Notes under the pieces: model-generated | The model's database searches: none | The model's input: the letters and a program-made list of their open reading frames with translations, nothing else | Told to the model about the DNA's origin: nothing | Program-made: the position numbers and the translations under genes | From: Sphaerulina vaccinii | Taxonomy: Eukaryota; Ascomycota; Dothideomycetes; Mycosphaerellales; Mycosphaerellaceae | Assembly (NCBI GenBank): GCA_022570795.1 | Contig: JAKUDP010000003.1 | Span: 2,480,001 to 2,544,000 of the forward strand | Direction: 5' to 3' | DNA: 64,000 bases | Part shown: one piece after another, positions 10,279 through 21,870 of the stretch | Numbering within the stretch: the stretch's first letter is position 1 | Layout: every line of letters starts with the position of its first letter

Positions 10279-10755
10279 TTACTTAGCCTTCTTACACTCA
10301 CCCAATTCCTCTTCTCCCTCACAAACCATCTCAAACCCCTTCCTCAACGCATGTCTCGAATCACACTCCCCTTCACCTTCTCCCGTACAAAAGAATTTCT
10401 GCCCCGCTGGACAAGGATGTGCAAGTGGACCATCAGGCGTACATTGGAAGAAACGCACTTCGTTGAAACAACTTCCGTATAGATTTCCCACCTTACATGA
10501 AGGAGACGAAGCAGAATCTTCGTAGTCTTTTATGATATTGGAGAGGTCTGTGTCTGTGTCTGGTTGCGATAATGGTGTTTGATCTAGGTCGAGATTTATG
10601 TTCGCGCGTCCGTGGGTGGAGACTTCGAAGTAGAAGAGGACTACAGCGAGCAGGGTGAACATGGCTATTGTTATGCCATAGGGACGTGATAGCCAGGGCG
10701 AAGTCCTAGGGCGTCCAGATGTGTTGTAGTTGTCTTGTGGGAATTTGTTGGACAT
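10279..10755 (-). CDS. Single-pass membrane protein with Cys-rich C-terminal domain
   Basis: A 158-residue protein from the first true ATG of this frame. A polar N terminus is followed by one transmembrane helix (about residues 27-47, ITIAMFTLLAVVLFYFEV). The following ~110 residues carry seven Cys, in CKVGNLYGSC, FFQCTPDG, HPCPAGQ and FFCTGEGEGECDSR. The arrangement suggests a type II membrane protein with a disulfide-bonded domain on the outer or lumenal side. I do not recognise a named family. The open frame continues 52 codons upstream but without another ATG at its end. It is convergent with the GRDP-like gene, with 162 bases between the two stops. Confidence 0.6.
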   Translation of the reverse strand: MSNKFPQDNYNTSGRPRTSPWLSRPYGITIAMFTLLAVVLFYFEVSTHGRANINLDLDQTPLSQPDTDTDLSNIIKDYEDSASSPSCKVGNLYGSCFNEVRFFQCTPDGPLAHPCPAGQKFFCTGEGEGECDSRHALRKGFEMVCEGEEELGECKKAK

Positions 10756-11323
10756 GTTTGGTTGTACTGCTCGGGATCTGGGCTCGTCTGTAGCTTCGGA
10801 TGAGGTGAGGGAGACTTCTTCAGTAGTGCTTGAGTGTGTGTGCCTTGTATTGTTTGTGTTCGATGCCGCAACCAAGATTCTCGGTCCAAGGTGATGTTGA
10901 TGTACGAGCAAGGATACCGTGATGAGCAGATGGCGAGAGATGATCGTCGCCTGATTCAGCTTCGTGTTTCTGAGCTAGTGGCATTCGTGTGGAGGCTATA
11001 ATTAGCGAGCATTTGACGGCAAATAGTTCAGAGTATTGATTAGGATTATGGTCAAATAAGCATTTGAGTGGTTGTATGAGCTCGGTTGTATGAGCTCGTT
11101 GCAAGTCATCTAGCCATATTTCAGATGTAGAGTGGCTGGTGCATAGATTTTCTGAGGTCTCTATGGAATTTCCCCAATTATTGTGAATACAGCGAGTACT
11201 CCGAGGCTTCATTCAATGCCATTGCAATCGTCGAGTCCCCATACCATGTGAGTAGAGGAGCAGCATAAAGCCATTAAGTTGCTGTTCATATGTATATCGC
11301 TATCTCAGCACATACCCAAAGAA
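10756..11323. other. Intergenic region, no gene seen
   Basis: The upstream region of the membrane protein gene. Only short frames without signature are present. Confidence 0.4.
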
Positions 11324-11647
11324 ATGAACAACCCAAGCAGCAGGCCGACAATGTCACTCGACGCCAAAAGACGTCAGTTCGATCGTAACGAGCTCAACTA
11401 CAAACAGTACCTACTCAAGGAGTCTATCGTGGTTACAGATCAGCGTAAGTACGATCTTCATACAGAACATCAGCATGGGAACTGCATTTGCAAGCACGAT
11501 TTCCGACGCCCTTGGTGGCGAAGAGTCGTGACTTTCTTCGCCTGGGACATAATGCCAGTAAAGGCAGACACTACGGACGTGTATGTCTCCCAGAAAGCAA
11601 GCTTGAGTGTTCGAACTGATCCGTACAATGGGAGGAATCGCAACTGA
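11324..11647 (+). CDS. Doubtful small hypothetical protein
   Basis: An ATG-initiated frame of 107 codons starting MNNPSSRPTMSLDAK. It contains a consensus donor (gtaagt at 11443) after ESIVVTDQ, so the gene may really be spliced, but I could not find a convincing acceptor and downstream exon. No family is recognisable. An antisense frame at 11411-11776 is equally open. It may be a short gene fragment or non-coding. Confidence 0.25.
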   Translation: MNNPSSRPTMSLDAKRRQFDRNELNYKQYLLKESIVVTDQRKYDLHTEHQHGNCICKHDFRRPWWRRVVTFFAWDIMPVKADTTDVYVSQKASLSVRTDPYNGRNRN

Positions 11648-12583
11648 GCACATCGGTCGAGCTATTACTTCCATTTCTTTACCAATATCGCAGTCCGGGT
11701 TGGAAAGGCGTGTCTCCTGGACATAGGTAGTGGCGCGGGGAGGCAGCGATATGAGGACCGTGAGCACAGTGGACATCGTGTCTTGGGGAATTGGCGAACC
11801 AACTCCATAGACAGTACTGTGAGAAGTCAGAAGTAGGTATTCTCAGTCAACATCATATCTCCGCGTTGCAAGCGACCACCAAGCCACCGCAGCTCCAGAC
11901 AGAGAACAGAAAATGTCGAGCCTGTCTATAGAAAGGATTGCCGACTTCTAACTGCTTGGCGAGAAGTTATCAGATCTTTGTTTAACCTCGCGTCGAGTTC
12001 GTTCTTGCCAATCGTACGTTCATGTTGCGCCCCTCGGATTTCCTTTGTGCTGTGCGACTTGGTCAAAGAAATCTCTCCACGATCTTACGAGGATTCCACA
12101 TCCCGCAACAACGTCAGGTTGATGTTCCGACACCGCGATTCCAACATGAGAGAAGTGGAGAGGTGAATCCCAAAAGCGCATCAGAACGACGAGCAACCTA
12201 GCCTGTTTCTGCACAAGCGGCCACAAGCGCAGCACGGCTTACAGGTCTGTCTTGTAAGTGGTCGACATACGCCACCTTCATGCAGGGTCGAGGCGCGATC
12301 CCAGGGACCAACGTTAACCAAATTTCGAAGTGGTCTGATTCTTCTTCTTCCAGGGCGCAACAGCAATAACAGCCGACTTCCGCTGCATACCACCACCAAG
12401 CAGTTTTACGAGATTCTACGAACACAATCCTCTGCACTACATCCTCCGAAAACGAATACGCTGCTCATCTGATTCGCCCTCCGAGCCATCACGAAGCATA
12501 CCCTTGAACCGAATCGAACAGGCCAGTGATCAGAGCTACTTACTTTGCTGGGAGAGCTTCGAAAGCTCCGCCACGCCGTCGAC
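11648..12583. other. Intergenic region upstream of the sterol desaturase gene
   Basis: No gene with support. It probably holds the promoter and leader of the ERG3-like gene. Several overlapping short frames exist on both strands without consistent splicing. Confidence 0.4.
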
Positions 12584-13763
12584 ATGGACGTCGTCCTAGA
12601 AGCATTCGACACCTTCCTCTTCGATCGGTTATATGCCAATGCCCTACCCATTGGGCCAAGCCATTCGACGTTTGATCCAGTCTCCACGCTAGCAGCGAGC
12701 TTCAAGGGCTACAACGAAACATACGGCCTGGCCCCAGAAGTGCCCTTTGCACGATCAGGATGGCAATGGGAACCCTCAAATTCGTATTTCTCGCTACAAC
12801 CGAGTGAATTCGCGTACCTGAGTCGGTGGGATCGCGACAACATATTCAGACAAGCGTTGAGCTTGTACATAATAACATGGTAAGAAGAAGAAACGCGCTG
12901 GTTTGCAGCATTGGCGCGTGGATGAATGAGCTGATAGCAGTGACAGGGTGTTTGGTCTGTTTATCTACTTCTTCTGCGCGACTATCAGCTACGTGTTCGT
13001 GTTCGACAAGACGACATTTCAACATCCGAAATACCTGAAGAACCAAATGCGCATGGAGATCCGACAGACCATGGAATCGATCCCAGTTATGGCCATCTTC
13101 ACAGTACCTTTCTTCGTTGCTGAGGTCCGAGGCCACTCCTTCATCTACGACAGCGCAACAAATCCTGGCTTCGAGCACCCATTCCTCAGCTGGTTTGGCA
13201 ACTGGTACAACTACATTCAGTTCCCGCTCTTCCTAATGTTTACCGACTTCTGCATCTACTGGATCCACCGAGGCCTGCACCACCCAATGGTCTACAAGCG
13301 CCTCCACAAGCCTCACCACAAGTGGATTATGCCTACACCATACGCCTCGCACGCCTTCCACCCGCTCGACGGCTACAGCCAAAGCGTGCCGTACCACCTT
13401 TTTCCGTTCATGTTTCCACTTCAGAAGTTCGCCTATATCGCTCTCTTCACCTTCATTCAAATATGGACCGTCATGATCCACGATGGTGAATACGTCGCAA
13501 ACTCTCCAATCATCAATGGCGCAGCATGCCACACAATGCACCACTTGTATTTCAACTACAACTATGGCCAATTCACAACGCTGTGGGATCGTCTGGGCGG
13601 CAGCTACAGAAAGCCAAATGAAGAGCTGTTCAGGAGAGAAGAGAAGATGAGCGAGTCAGAATGGAAACGACAAACGAAAGAGATGGAGAAGATGGTGATT
13701 GAAGTCGAAGGTAAAGATGACCGAAGCTATGGTCCTCCTGAAACTGTCAAGAAGGTGCAATAG
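12584..13763 (+). CDS. erg3: Sterol C-5 desaturase (ERG3 type)
   Basis: A di-iron membrane desaturase of the fatty-acid hydroxylase superfamily, predicted to introduce the C-5 double bond in ergosterol synthesis in the ER. Exons are 12584-12879 and 12947-13763, giving 370 residues (yeast Erg3 has 365). The His clusters are HRGLHH, HKPHHKWIMPTPYASHAFHP and HTMHHLYFNYNYGQF, in the right order. Hydrophobic stretches flank them (VFGLFIYFFCATISYVFVF; FPLFLMFTDFCIYWI). The 67-nt intron has a gtaaga donor. An alternative acceptor six bases earlier would insert two residues in frame. The charged C-terminal tail is rich in Lys and Glu. Loss or change of such enzymes is associated with azole response in fungi in general. 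Confidence 0.92.
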
Positions 13764-14218
13764 ATGGGCAGAATAATGAGTGTCATGGATAAGAATTGCG
13801 TGCGCGCAGTTCGCGGCGTTGAGTGGCAGTAGCATTGCATCAGTTCTTTGAGAACGGTTTTGGAATACCTTTATACGCACGATCTGGCGAGATCGTTCGC
13901 GTTTTGTCTGCAATAGGCATTGGGCGGCTAGCGCTGTTCTTTCTAATGAATAGAGATATTGACTACGGTCGAAGTTCACAATGCTCTCCGTACCCACAAG
14001 AAGCAGGTAACGACTGAGCGCTCGTGAGACATGAGTAGAGCAACACAATCGATGAGTTCATCTGGAGACATCGATTGTTTGCCAAGCCATCGATCAATCT
14101 GAAATGACCATCTGCGTAGCTTCGATCGTGCAACCTACTTCAACTACAAAACGGCCAATGACGACCACTCCAAGCCAGAAACACAAGACAACAAGACACC
14201 CTCTTATCACAAGCAAAG
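13764..14218. other. Intergenic region, no gene seen
   Basis: The 3' flank of the desaturase gene and the leader of the small gene at 14219. A short inverted repeat around ATCGATG occurs near 14048-14075. No coding signal is visible. Confidence 0.4.
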
Positions 14219-14485
14219 ATGTCGCGCCGACTTACCGACGCCGCCCTAGCTCGACTTACAGATGAACAACTCGAAGCTCGAAAGGACGAAATCCATGAGG
14301 AATGGAGACGGCTGACTATACAAAGCCACATGATGGCCGGCACATTACCGATGGCTTACAACGAGATTCTAACTGTCCAACATCGAGACGCGTATATGCC
14401 ACTGTTGAATGTGAAGGTAATGGTTGCTGAGATTGCTTATATGAGGCAGCGGTTTGCGAGACAGGGATGGATGATGGGGTGGTAG
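14219..14485 (+). CDS. Small hypothetical protein (88 aa)
   Basis: An ATG-initiated frame, MSRRLTDAALARLTDEQLE, with a good purine at -3. The first half is strongly amphipathic and charged, likely helical; the C terminus is RFARQGWMMGW. There is no signal peptide, membrane segment or known motif. The leader upstream is CA-rich like those of expressed fungal genes. I do not recognise it. It is included because frame, context and composition look coding. Confidence 0.45.
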   Translation: MSRRLTDAALARLTDEQLEARKDEIHEEWRRLTIQSHMMAGTLPMAYNEILTVQHRDAYMPLLNVKVMVAEIAYMRQRFARQGWMMGW

Positions 14486-14749
14486 AGGAGACGAACGATG
14501 GAGAGGAGGATAGGGGTGGAGGATAAGTCTTTTGTACATATCACAGCATAACAAAAATGCGAGACTGCTGCAGAAAGAACACTCACATCCATTGATGTCA
14601 AGTCGTTGAAATCGTTGATTAGACTTTCAAGGGTTCACCGCTTTCGGCAAGCTGCCGTGCATCTTGTGCCGACATATTTCTGTTGCACTAGCCTTCACAC
14701 ACATCACAACCACTTTGCATATTCGTACATACATACTCTCTGCAGGAGC

Positions 14750-16163
14750 ATGACGGAACCCATGGATATCGACGACTTTCAAAGCACAACAGACAAGTTC
14801 CTTACTTGGCTCAAGAACAATGGCACAACGATCTCTTCCTCCGTTCAAGTAGCAGATCTAAGAGACCGGGCTGCTGGCAGAGGAGTTGGTATGGAAAGAC
14901 CATGATGGCTGACCCTAAGAACCGATCTGACACTTCTTCCTAGTCGCCACTCAAGACCTCCCCGAAGATGCAGAGCTGTTCAGCATTCCACGAACTTCAA
15001 TCCTCACGAACGAAACTTCAGACCTACCCGCAACAATCCGCAAAGAACTCGATCATCCATGGCTATCACTCATACTGGTCATGGTCTACGAATACCTGAA
15101 AGGCTCTCACTCACCCTGGCAAGCATACTTCAACATCTTGCCAGAAAATTTCGACAGTCTGATGTACTGGTCTGAGGAAGAATTGCAATATCTCGAGGGA
15201 AGTGCCGTAGTGGACAAGATAGGCAAAGAGACTGCCAATTCCACCTTCAGTGAACAGATCATACCGATCATCGCTCAACATGCCGATGTCTTTCAAACTG
15301 TAAGCCGCAGTAACGAAGAATTACTTTCCCTCTGCCACCGCATGGGCAGCACGATCATGGCCTATGCATTCGATCTCGAAAAGCCAGAACAAGCAAAGAA
15401 GGAAGACAACGAAGAAGAAGAATGGGAAGAAGATGAAGAAAGCGCTACACTACCCAAAGGCATGGTCCCTCTAGCAGATATGCTGAACGCAGATGCCGAT
15501 CGCAACAATGCAAAGCTTTTCTACGAAGACGACAAAGTAGTCATGAAGACTATTAAGCCTGTAAAAGCTGGCGAAGAGTTATACAACGACTTCGGACCTC
15601 TACCAAGAGCAGATTTGTTGAGAAGATACGGATATGTGACTGAGCAATATGCGAAGTACGATTTGGTCGAGATTTCTTCGGATCTGATCAAAGAGCAAGC
15701 CAGAGTACAGCTGAAGCTCTCGGATAAGACTATTGAAGAGAGATGGCAGTATGCTGAAGAGCAAGGAGTTGGAGATGATGCGTACGATGTTGCAAGAGTT
15801 GGGAGTGAGGATGGACAGTTTCCGGAGGAGTTCTGTGTTCTGCTGAACTTACTGGCCACGTCCAAGCCAGATTTCGAGAAGATGAAGAAGAAGGAAAAGT
15901 TGCCAAAGACAGATCTGATGGTAGAAGCGAAGAAGTTGCTTCGAGCCATTCTGGTGCATCGATATGCAGCCTATCTGTCACAATCAACGCCCGCAGGAGG
16001 AGCCACACCACGATTCGCTATGGCTGAACAAGTCATCAATGGCGAGAAGCAGGTCTTGCAGGAAGCTGTCGATGCAATCACCGATGCCAACGTCAACAAG
16101 AAGAGATCAGCCGACACACTCGAGGACGAAGCGAACGCTATTCGACAACCAATGAAGAGATGA
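14750..16163 (+). CDS. rkm4: SET-domain ribosomal lysine methyltransferase (RKM4/SETD6-like)
   Basis: A 452-residue SET protein with exons 14750-14888 and 14944-16163 (intron 55 nt). The N-terminal SET piece GRGVVATQDLPEDAELFSIPR spans the splice junction, which confirms it. The insertion (iSET) region is followed by PLADMLNADADRNNA, the conserved Asn-containing substrate/cofactor motif, then AGEELYNDFG with the active-site Tyr. The C-terminal Rubisco-LSMT-like helical domain follows (DLLRRYGYV...). In yeast Rkm4 monomethylates ribosomal protein L42; that substrate is inferred here. An acidic low-complexity run (EDNEEEEWEEDEE, about residues 200-212) interrupts the SET domain. The gene is convergent with EPL1, with about 150 bases between. 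Confidence 0.87.
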
Positions 16164-16315
16164 TGAAGATATGCTCAAAAGATGTGTTCATACAAGGGGT
16201 ATCATCGCTATCCTATTCGTTACAACACGCGCTGTCTGCTATCGCGCATCCATCAGAAGCCGACAAACATGTCTTCCGCAAGAACTACTTCAAAATCGCT
16301 CAACACCCGCTTCGC

Positions 16316-18157
16316 CTAGGACTGCGAACCTTGAGCCTGACCCGCTGCGGCTGCTGCTGCCATCATGGCTGTCTGGTCACCACTCGGTCGATGAATTCGC
16401 TCTGGTCGATTATTGAGTGCCACACGATAGTCGAAGGTCTTGCTGGCCGGTACAGGGTGATAGTCTTCCACCTCATCATCGCTGTCAGCATCAGAAACGA
16501 CACCGTTGCATATCATCCCCTTCGGTCTGTGCTTGCGCAGTTCCAAATGCAATCGGCCTCCACGACCACGCCGTAGTCGACACATTGGAGTGTCTGTTCG
16601 TTGGCGCTTAGCCTCCGACTCGAGAGCATGTCTGTCATCGCGATTCGCCGGTACTGGCTGTAAAGAGACACGGAACTGCGGTTCTGTTGCAATCCTGCCA
16701 TTCATATCCAGCTTCGGCTTCTGCTCTTCCATCTCGACATCGCCATCTCGATCCTGCGAGCTCCTCGATGGCAGTGATGGAGGTGGTGTAGGATAGCCTG
16801 TTGGTCCTCCCGCAAGCAACGAGGACCATTTCGGCGGCTGATCAAATGAGTCCGGCGGTGGCGTGAGTGGCTGCCATGTCCTGTCTTGCCAGTCCTTGTT
16901 CCACCGCCGATGTTGCTCTTTCCTGTTGTCTACTATTTGTACAACATGATCGGCAACCTGGGCATGCAGATCGTCCAAGGATATGAGGTCATTCTCAGGA
17001 GCAGATTGTGTTCTAGGAGCCAGCCGTATTGTGGCGCCTGACCGACCACCATCTGCTCGCGACTTGGGCTTAGGCTGTGGTCTTTGGTTGACCAGCAGCT
17101 CTTCGTCTTCGCCCTTTTCGCCAACGATGTTCTTGCTGATTTTGACCTCTTTGAGCTTACGCCTTTGTTCGAAGACGGCTCGGGTGATCTCAAGCTGTTG
17201 TACGTGATGTTCTTCACGCTCACGGACCATCTGAACCAGTTGTCGCGCCTGTTCGAGCTCAAGACGGAGTTTCTTGAGCTTCTCAACGACTTGCGCATCG
17301 CGACCTCTGGTTTTGCGAGTTTGTCGAGCTTCACGACGACGGAAACAGACGTATGGATCCGCATCGTCCGCCTCGGAAGTCGTGTCAAGCACTCGGACCT
17401 TGATATACGGCATGAGTGGATGACCATGTCCAGACTTCCGTCTTTCCCAATGCTGGTAGATGGGCTTAATAAAGTGCTGAGCCTCCTGCGACAATGGCTC
17501 ATCGCGAGCCTGTTCCAGCTCCTCCAACGACGGGATGGGCGCATTGTTGAAATTCGCAAAAGGTTTCAGACGCTGGCTATACTCCTCGAGAAAGGACATG
17601 GCCTCCTCGAAAGCCTCCTCTGAACATTGATGCGATTTGTCCTGGAGTGCTTCGCCATTTGCATCTTTACCTTCGTTCAATTGTTTGGTAAGGAACTCAT
17701 CGTCAGCTTCATCCATGCAGTAGGCGGTGCCAACGGAGTCCTCCACGGTTGTGCTGAACCTGATGTAAGTGGCAGGGTCTTGAAACCCTTTTGGATACAG
17801 CTCATCATATTTGACACCTTTCGCTCGAACAGCATCTGGTGTTGGGATATAGTTCTGCTTGGTCTTTGTGCCAGCAGTGATATTGCTTGCAGCATTGATG
17901 ACAGCTTGCAAATGGTATTCCTGATGATAACAAAGTCAGTCATGTTGCGAAAGTGTGGTAAAGGTAAGGTAAGGCGAAGGTGAGTAACTCACGATTTCTT
18001 CAGCCTTCTCGACACCTGTATCCACCTGAGGGATATGTTGTTGAGATTCATCGGCTGCTTCTTCGAGTTCATTCTCGCGAAGGACACGAAGGTGTTGCTT
18101 CGTATTTAACTTGCGTTGTCTGACATGGCGTGCATTACTCGCTCTGGTTGTCGACAT
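16316..18157 (-). CDS. epl1: Enhancer of polycomb-like protein, NuA4 subunit
   Basis: A scaffold that anchors the Esa1 catalytic module (piccolo NuA4) for histone H4/H2A acetylation. Exons are 18157-17993 and 17920-16316 (589 aa), with a 72-nt phase-0 intron, gtgagt donor and cag acceptor. The conserved EPcA region is clear: the basic start with RHVRQRKLN, the segment EIEYHLQAVINA that crosses the splice site, then NYIPTPDA and DPATYIRFS. A middle coiled coil (KLKKLRLELEQARQLVQ) and a C-terminal region ending in poly-Ala follow. The length is typical for filamentous fungi. The regulator is essential in yeast. Confidence 0.93.
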
Positions 18158-18727
18158 AAAGCCAGAGCGTGGCCACTCGCACCTGCTGTTTCAGTGCCGT
18201 TTCCTGCCTGAGGCATGAACTGAAGAGTTTTTCGCCCGAGAGGACGACGCGGTGCAAAGAGCGTTTGTGGTCGTCAGAAAGTCCGAAAAGTGGTATGTAG
18301 CATGAAATTGAACGCTAGAAACTGAATCCGTGCCAATTTTGATGCTTGTGTGATGTGGTTGATGGTATTTGGATGCGTGTCGTCTGGCAGTCTTCGGCGT
18401 CGTCGCGCAACGTGTTCCAAGGTGACAACAACAGGAAGGCCCGCAAAAGCGGAGGGAAAGAACAAGGATTGCCGCTATCGCTCCTGCCAAAACTTTAATG
18501 ACAACACGCTCACACTTCTCCCATTATATTCTATATATGTCTGTACAACGCTCTACATTGACCTGCGCGCTCCAATCTCTTCACATTCTGATGCAGCGAT
18601 GCTCTAGCTCGCATGCGCATCGCTGACAAGGCGATACCACGAACTACGCCCCACCCCACCATGAAACGCGCTGTTCCCGAGGCTCAAATACTGCCCTCCC
18701 AACTCTTCGACAAACATCGTTACGCCT
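18158..18727. other. Intergenic region, no gene seen
   Basis: The region upstream of EPL1 and at the 3' end of the small spliced gene. No conserved product is visible. Confidence 0.4.
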
Positions 18728-19179
18728 TCAACTCGGCGGCAACACTCGCAGTATAGTCCGAAATACAGCATCCGGCGCTGGCGAGAATCCAAACTTGGTC
18801 CCAGCCGATAGCTCAACACACGCGTTCACAGCCTCCTCGAATAGCGAGGTGAACGCCTTGTTTCCTCTGATGCCGAAACCGATCACGAAAAGGTCCCAGT
18901 GTTGGCTCTGCAGCTTCTCCTTGATCTCGCTCACTGCAACGTTTGGATGATCTGGATCCACGTCGATCTGACTGCAATCGTAGCCTGCTATTCGAGCGTT
19001 TTCTAAGTCCTGTAGAAGGTCAGATAGTGGGCCACTTCGGATGCACTTGGAGGACTTCTCACTTCTTTCAGTTTCTGCTTCATGAGCGCTGGAGGCCCGA
19101 ATTTGATCGCTGCTTCTGGGTCTGCTCCTACGAACTTGCCTAGTCCTGCAATGAGGACATTCTTGCGTGCCTCGGCCAT
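18728..19179 (-). CDS. Small conserved-looking protein of unknown function, two exons
   Basis: The gene becomes visible only after splicing. Exon 1 is 19179-19063 (MAEARKNVLIAGLG...MKQKLKE, 39 codons) and exon 2 is 19009-18728 (DLENARIAGYDCSQIDVDP...), giving 132 aa. The 53-nt phase-0 intron has gtgaga and ctacag ends. The joined sequence reads smoothly as one helix, and the frame before the intron ends at a stop otherwise. The second half has alternating hydrophobic strands (DLFVIGFGIRGN) and an Ala/Leu helix (FTSLFEEAVNAC), suggesting a small alpha/beta fold. I do not know the family and propose no function. The ATG has a good context. Confidence 0.6.
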
Positions 19180-19552
19180 GTCTTAGATCTTGAAGTAGAT
19201 CTGCCTTCCGACCCAAGGATGAAGTATGGTGAGCGGTATGTCGAAACGTATCCTTGAAAGCGTTGGTATATGCTCGCGGAGGCTTGCCAATTATACCCAG
19301 CATGTAATGTGTATGTTGTACTCATATGGCTGCAGCTATGGCCAAGCGGTTGACATTTCGGCCTTCCAGCTTACTAAAGCTCTCTACACATTCGGGTGCT
19401 ACGTACTAACATACCGGCCGACTTCTGGGTTTCATGCCACACTGATGATATGGCGATGCATCTTTCACAGCGACGCACGAACTATCTTGCCGACGGCTTG
19501 CCGAATGCGAGACTTTCCGCGAGCATATCACCTGATCTATCAACAGTCCTTT
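19180..19552. other. Intergenic region, no gene seen
   Basis: Between two minus-strand genes; it should hold the promoter of the small spliced gene and the 3' end of the PHD gene. No coding signal. Confidence 0.4.
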
Positions 19553-20836
19553 TCACCTTGTAGACTTTCCAGCATGCAATATCAGCCTAGGCCCCGCACG
19601 CCTAGGCACGTAACTCGGGACATTGCAACTGTCGCAATACCATTCATCGTCTTCAGGAGGGCCATCCAGGCCAACACACTCGTAGTGGAACCATGCATTC
19701 TCCTGCGCGCAAGACTCTCCATCGCAGGCGACCATGCGATCGTTGTCCTCCTCATTACAGCAGGCAATCGTGACCCGTGGATCTTCTTCCTGCTGCTGAT
19801 CCTGAGGCTGAGTTGCATCACATTCAGACACCGTCCTGCTAGGCATGACGCTCTTGCGCTTATTTCGAGGCGGGCTGTACTCCTGAGAAGCCTCGGATGC
19901 TGACTTGGCCTTCTCGGTCTGAGTACGATTTCTCTGAGGCCGTGAAGGCAATGCGTCTCCTTTCTCAGCCGATGTCTCGACAGCACCATGGCTCACTCTT
20001 TGGGACCGTGGAGCAGCTTGTTGCGCAGAGAACGATACAGTGTCGGCTTCGTCTTGCTGACGAGCAGCATTCTCGTCTTCCAGTGTCGCCTGCGAGTCCG
20101 GTTGTGTCGAGCCTGATACTTCGCTCAGCTCTCCAGAGTTCCTAAGCCGCACTCGGAACGTGTCGGTATTTGCGGTGTCGCCAGGGAGTAGCGTTCGCAC
20201 GTGAGAATATGCACGTCTAGGGCCGCGAAGGCCATCCTCACATGGAGGGAGAGTTCCATCTGTGGAATGCCTTCTGGCGACGGTGTCCTCATCATCACGA
20301 TCGCTAGGCGTCTCTGTGAAGCCGTGCAGAAATCTTCGCAGGTACTCGTCCGGCGGCTGTGCTTGGTGATCATTTATGGCTGAGGGATTCTCCTCAACTC
20401 CTCCTTCATAGACCTGCCAGAATCCAAGCGGAGGCGCTTGAGGTGGGCACGCTACACCTTGCCTGAGCCAGTACTGATACTGATCGTAGGAAATAGTGGC
20501 CTTGGGATACTTCTCAGCCTTATCCTTACAGCTTGTGTACTGCTCCCACGAAGTCCCAGGATAATGCTGATTCAGCAGGTCATTCACAGCATCATTCGTC
20601 GCGGCTTTACGAATTTGCGCTTTCTCTGCTTGCGTCCACTCCCTCGCATTCGACCCTGAGGCAGCTCCTGGCAGCTTAGTTGCTGGACGGCGAGCGGGGA
20701 TGTCGACTGCCCACTGCGTATTTGCGACTTCCGCATGTGGCGGGGAGTCCAGGACCTCCTTCAGCTCCTCATTGCGGGCCATGAGCTCTGTCAGAGCCGC
20801 GCCCATGCGCCGTCTCGCCTGAGTGGTGGAAGCCAT
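19553..20836 (-). CDS. PHD-finger protein
   Basis: An intronless 427-residue nuclear-type protein ending in a PHD zinc finger (about residues 360-407). The finger has the C4HC3 layout: CCNEEDNDRMVACDGESC, then AWFHYECVGL and the final WYCDSC. The ING-like phrase WFHYECVGL suggests binding of the histone H3 tail, possibly methylated Lys4, as in ING/Cti6-type readers. The N-terminal half is helical with a block around residues 65-135 (WTQAEKAQIRKAATND), and the centre is disordered and charged. Which chromatin complex it serves cannot be told. It is divergent from HSP60 with about 1 kb between. Confidence 0.8.
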   Translation of the reverse strand: MASTTQARRRMGAALTELMARNEELKEVLDSPPHAEVANTQWAVDIPARRPATKLPGAASGSNAREWTQAEKAQIRKAATNDAVNDLLNQHYPGTSWEQYTSCKDKAEKYPKATISYDQYQYWLRQGVACPPQAPPLGFWQVYEGGVEENPSAINDHQAQPPDEYLRRFLHGFTETPSDRDDEDTVARRHSTDGTLPPCEDGLRGPRRAYSHVRTLLPGDTANTDTFRVRLRNSGELSEVSGSTQPDSQATLEDENAARQQDEADTVSFSAQQAAPRSQRVSHGAVETSAEKGDALPSRPQRNRTQTEKAKSASEASQEYSPPRNKRKSVMPSRTVSECDATQPQDQQQEEDPRVTIACCNEEDNDRMVACDGESCAQENAWFHYECVGLDGPPEDDEWYCDSCNVPSYVPRRAGPRLILHAGKSTR

Positions 20837-21870
20837 CTTGGCTTGTCGATCGGGCGTGTGAATATCTCTGACACCTCGTGGTTGTTCTCTGGTTGTACCG
20901 GTATGGATTGCAGTAGTTTGGAGTGCAGAGTCTTGGTGTAGGGTGCTGTGAGAATAAATTCTAGCAGTGCAGACCAGGTAGTAAGTTATATATTAGCGAA
21001 GAATTCAATGTCCTCACTTTTCTAAAATCTTGGTTCATATACAAAGGTTATTATGCTCACAAAAGGTTATGATCTGGTACGCTGTACATAGCCACTGTAC
21101 ATTAGTGTAGTAGTCAAGCTGTCGCAGAGAGCTGGCCTCGGACTTCTCGTGGTCTACTAGAGGTGCTTGCTGCACTTTCGAATGAGTCTTCAGGACGCTC
21201 GAAGATTTGATATGGTGGAATGAGATGGGTCACTAGTCTCTGTACACTGCTTAGCATAGACGATCTCGACAGTCCCGAACTCAGGACATTCGCTTTCGGG
21301 TAGCTGGAACAGCAAGATCTCGGTATGAGTGGGCATTTGCAGGAACAGCCCAGCCCATACGGACTTGGTAAGTTCTATAGACATGATTGTCTTTCCCCCT
21401 CACTAAGTTCGGCAACTGGATCATCCTCCACTGTCCATCATCTGCTCCTGAACAGCACGAGGCTACTCCGTCTGAGCCTCAACATTTTTCAGGAGTCCTT
21501 TGATTGATGCGAATGGGAACTTCGCCTCAAGTGGCAAAGCCGGCAAGAGCGAAGGAGCGCAACAGGTGAGAGTTCGTCGGAGCTGAGGTCGTCGACTTCG
21601 AAGGAGCTGATACGAGAGATGTACAGATGGGCGCAAGAAGTCGAAGTCTGCTATGCTCTGGAGACTAGCCAATGACATGGCGACTTGTCTTGGCTCGAAT
21701 GGAAGTTTGAAGCTTGGACGCAAAAGTTCGGGTTGTTCTAGAAACTGGAAGTCGATCGAAGTTCTGTTGCCATCCTCCTCGCCGTTCCAACCTCTCCTAC
21801 ACTCATTCCATCTGGAGTCCCGGCGTTGTCATCGAATCTGCATCACTTGGTCTCTTCCTAGATCTTCATC
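20837..21870. other. Divergent promoter region between the PHD gene and HSP60
   Basis: A kilobase with no convincing gene. The right part carries the heat-shock-element-like cluster listed separately. Short frames have no signature. Confidence 0.45.
21736..21764 (+). promoter_or_regulatory. Possible heat-shock element upstream of HSP60
   Basis: A run of GAA/TTC units occurs about 110-135 bases before the HSP60 start: TTC at 21736, GAA at 21741, GAA at 21748, GAA at 21758 and TTC at 21762. The first two are correctly spaced inverted units (TTCTAGAA); the others are gapped. This is consistent with heat-shock-factor control but is only consensus matching. Confidence 0.35.
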
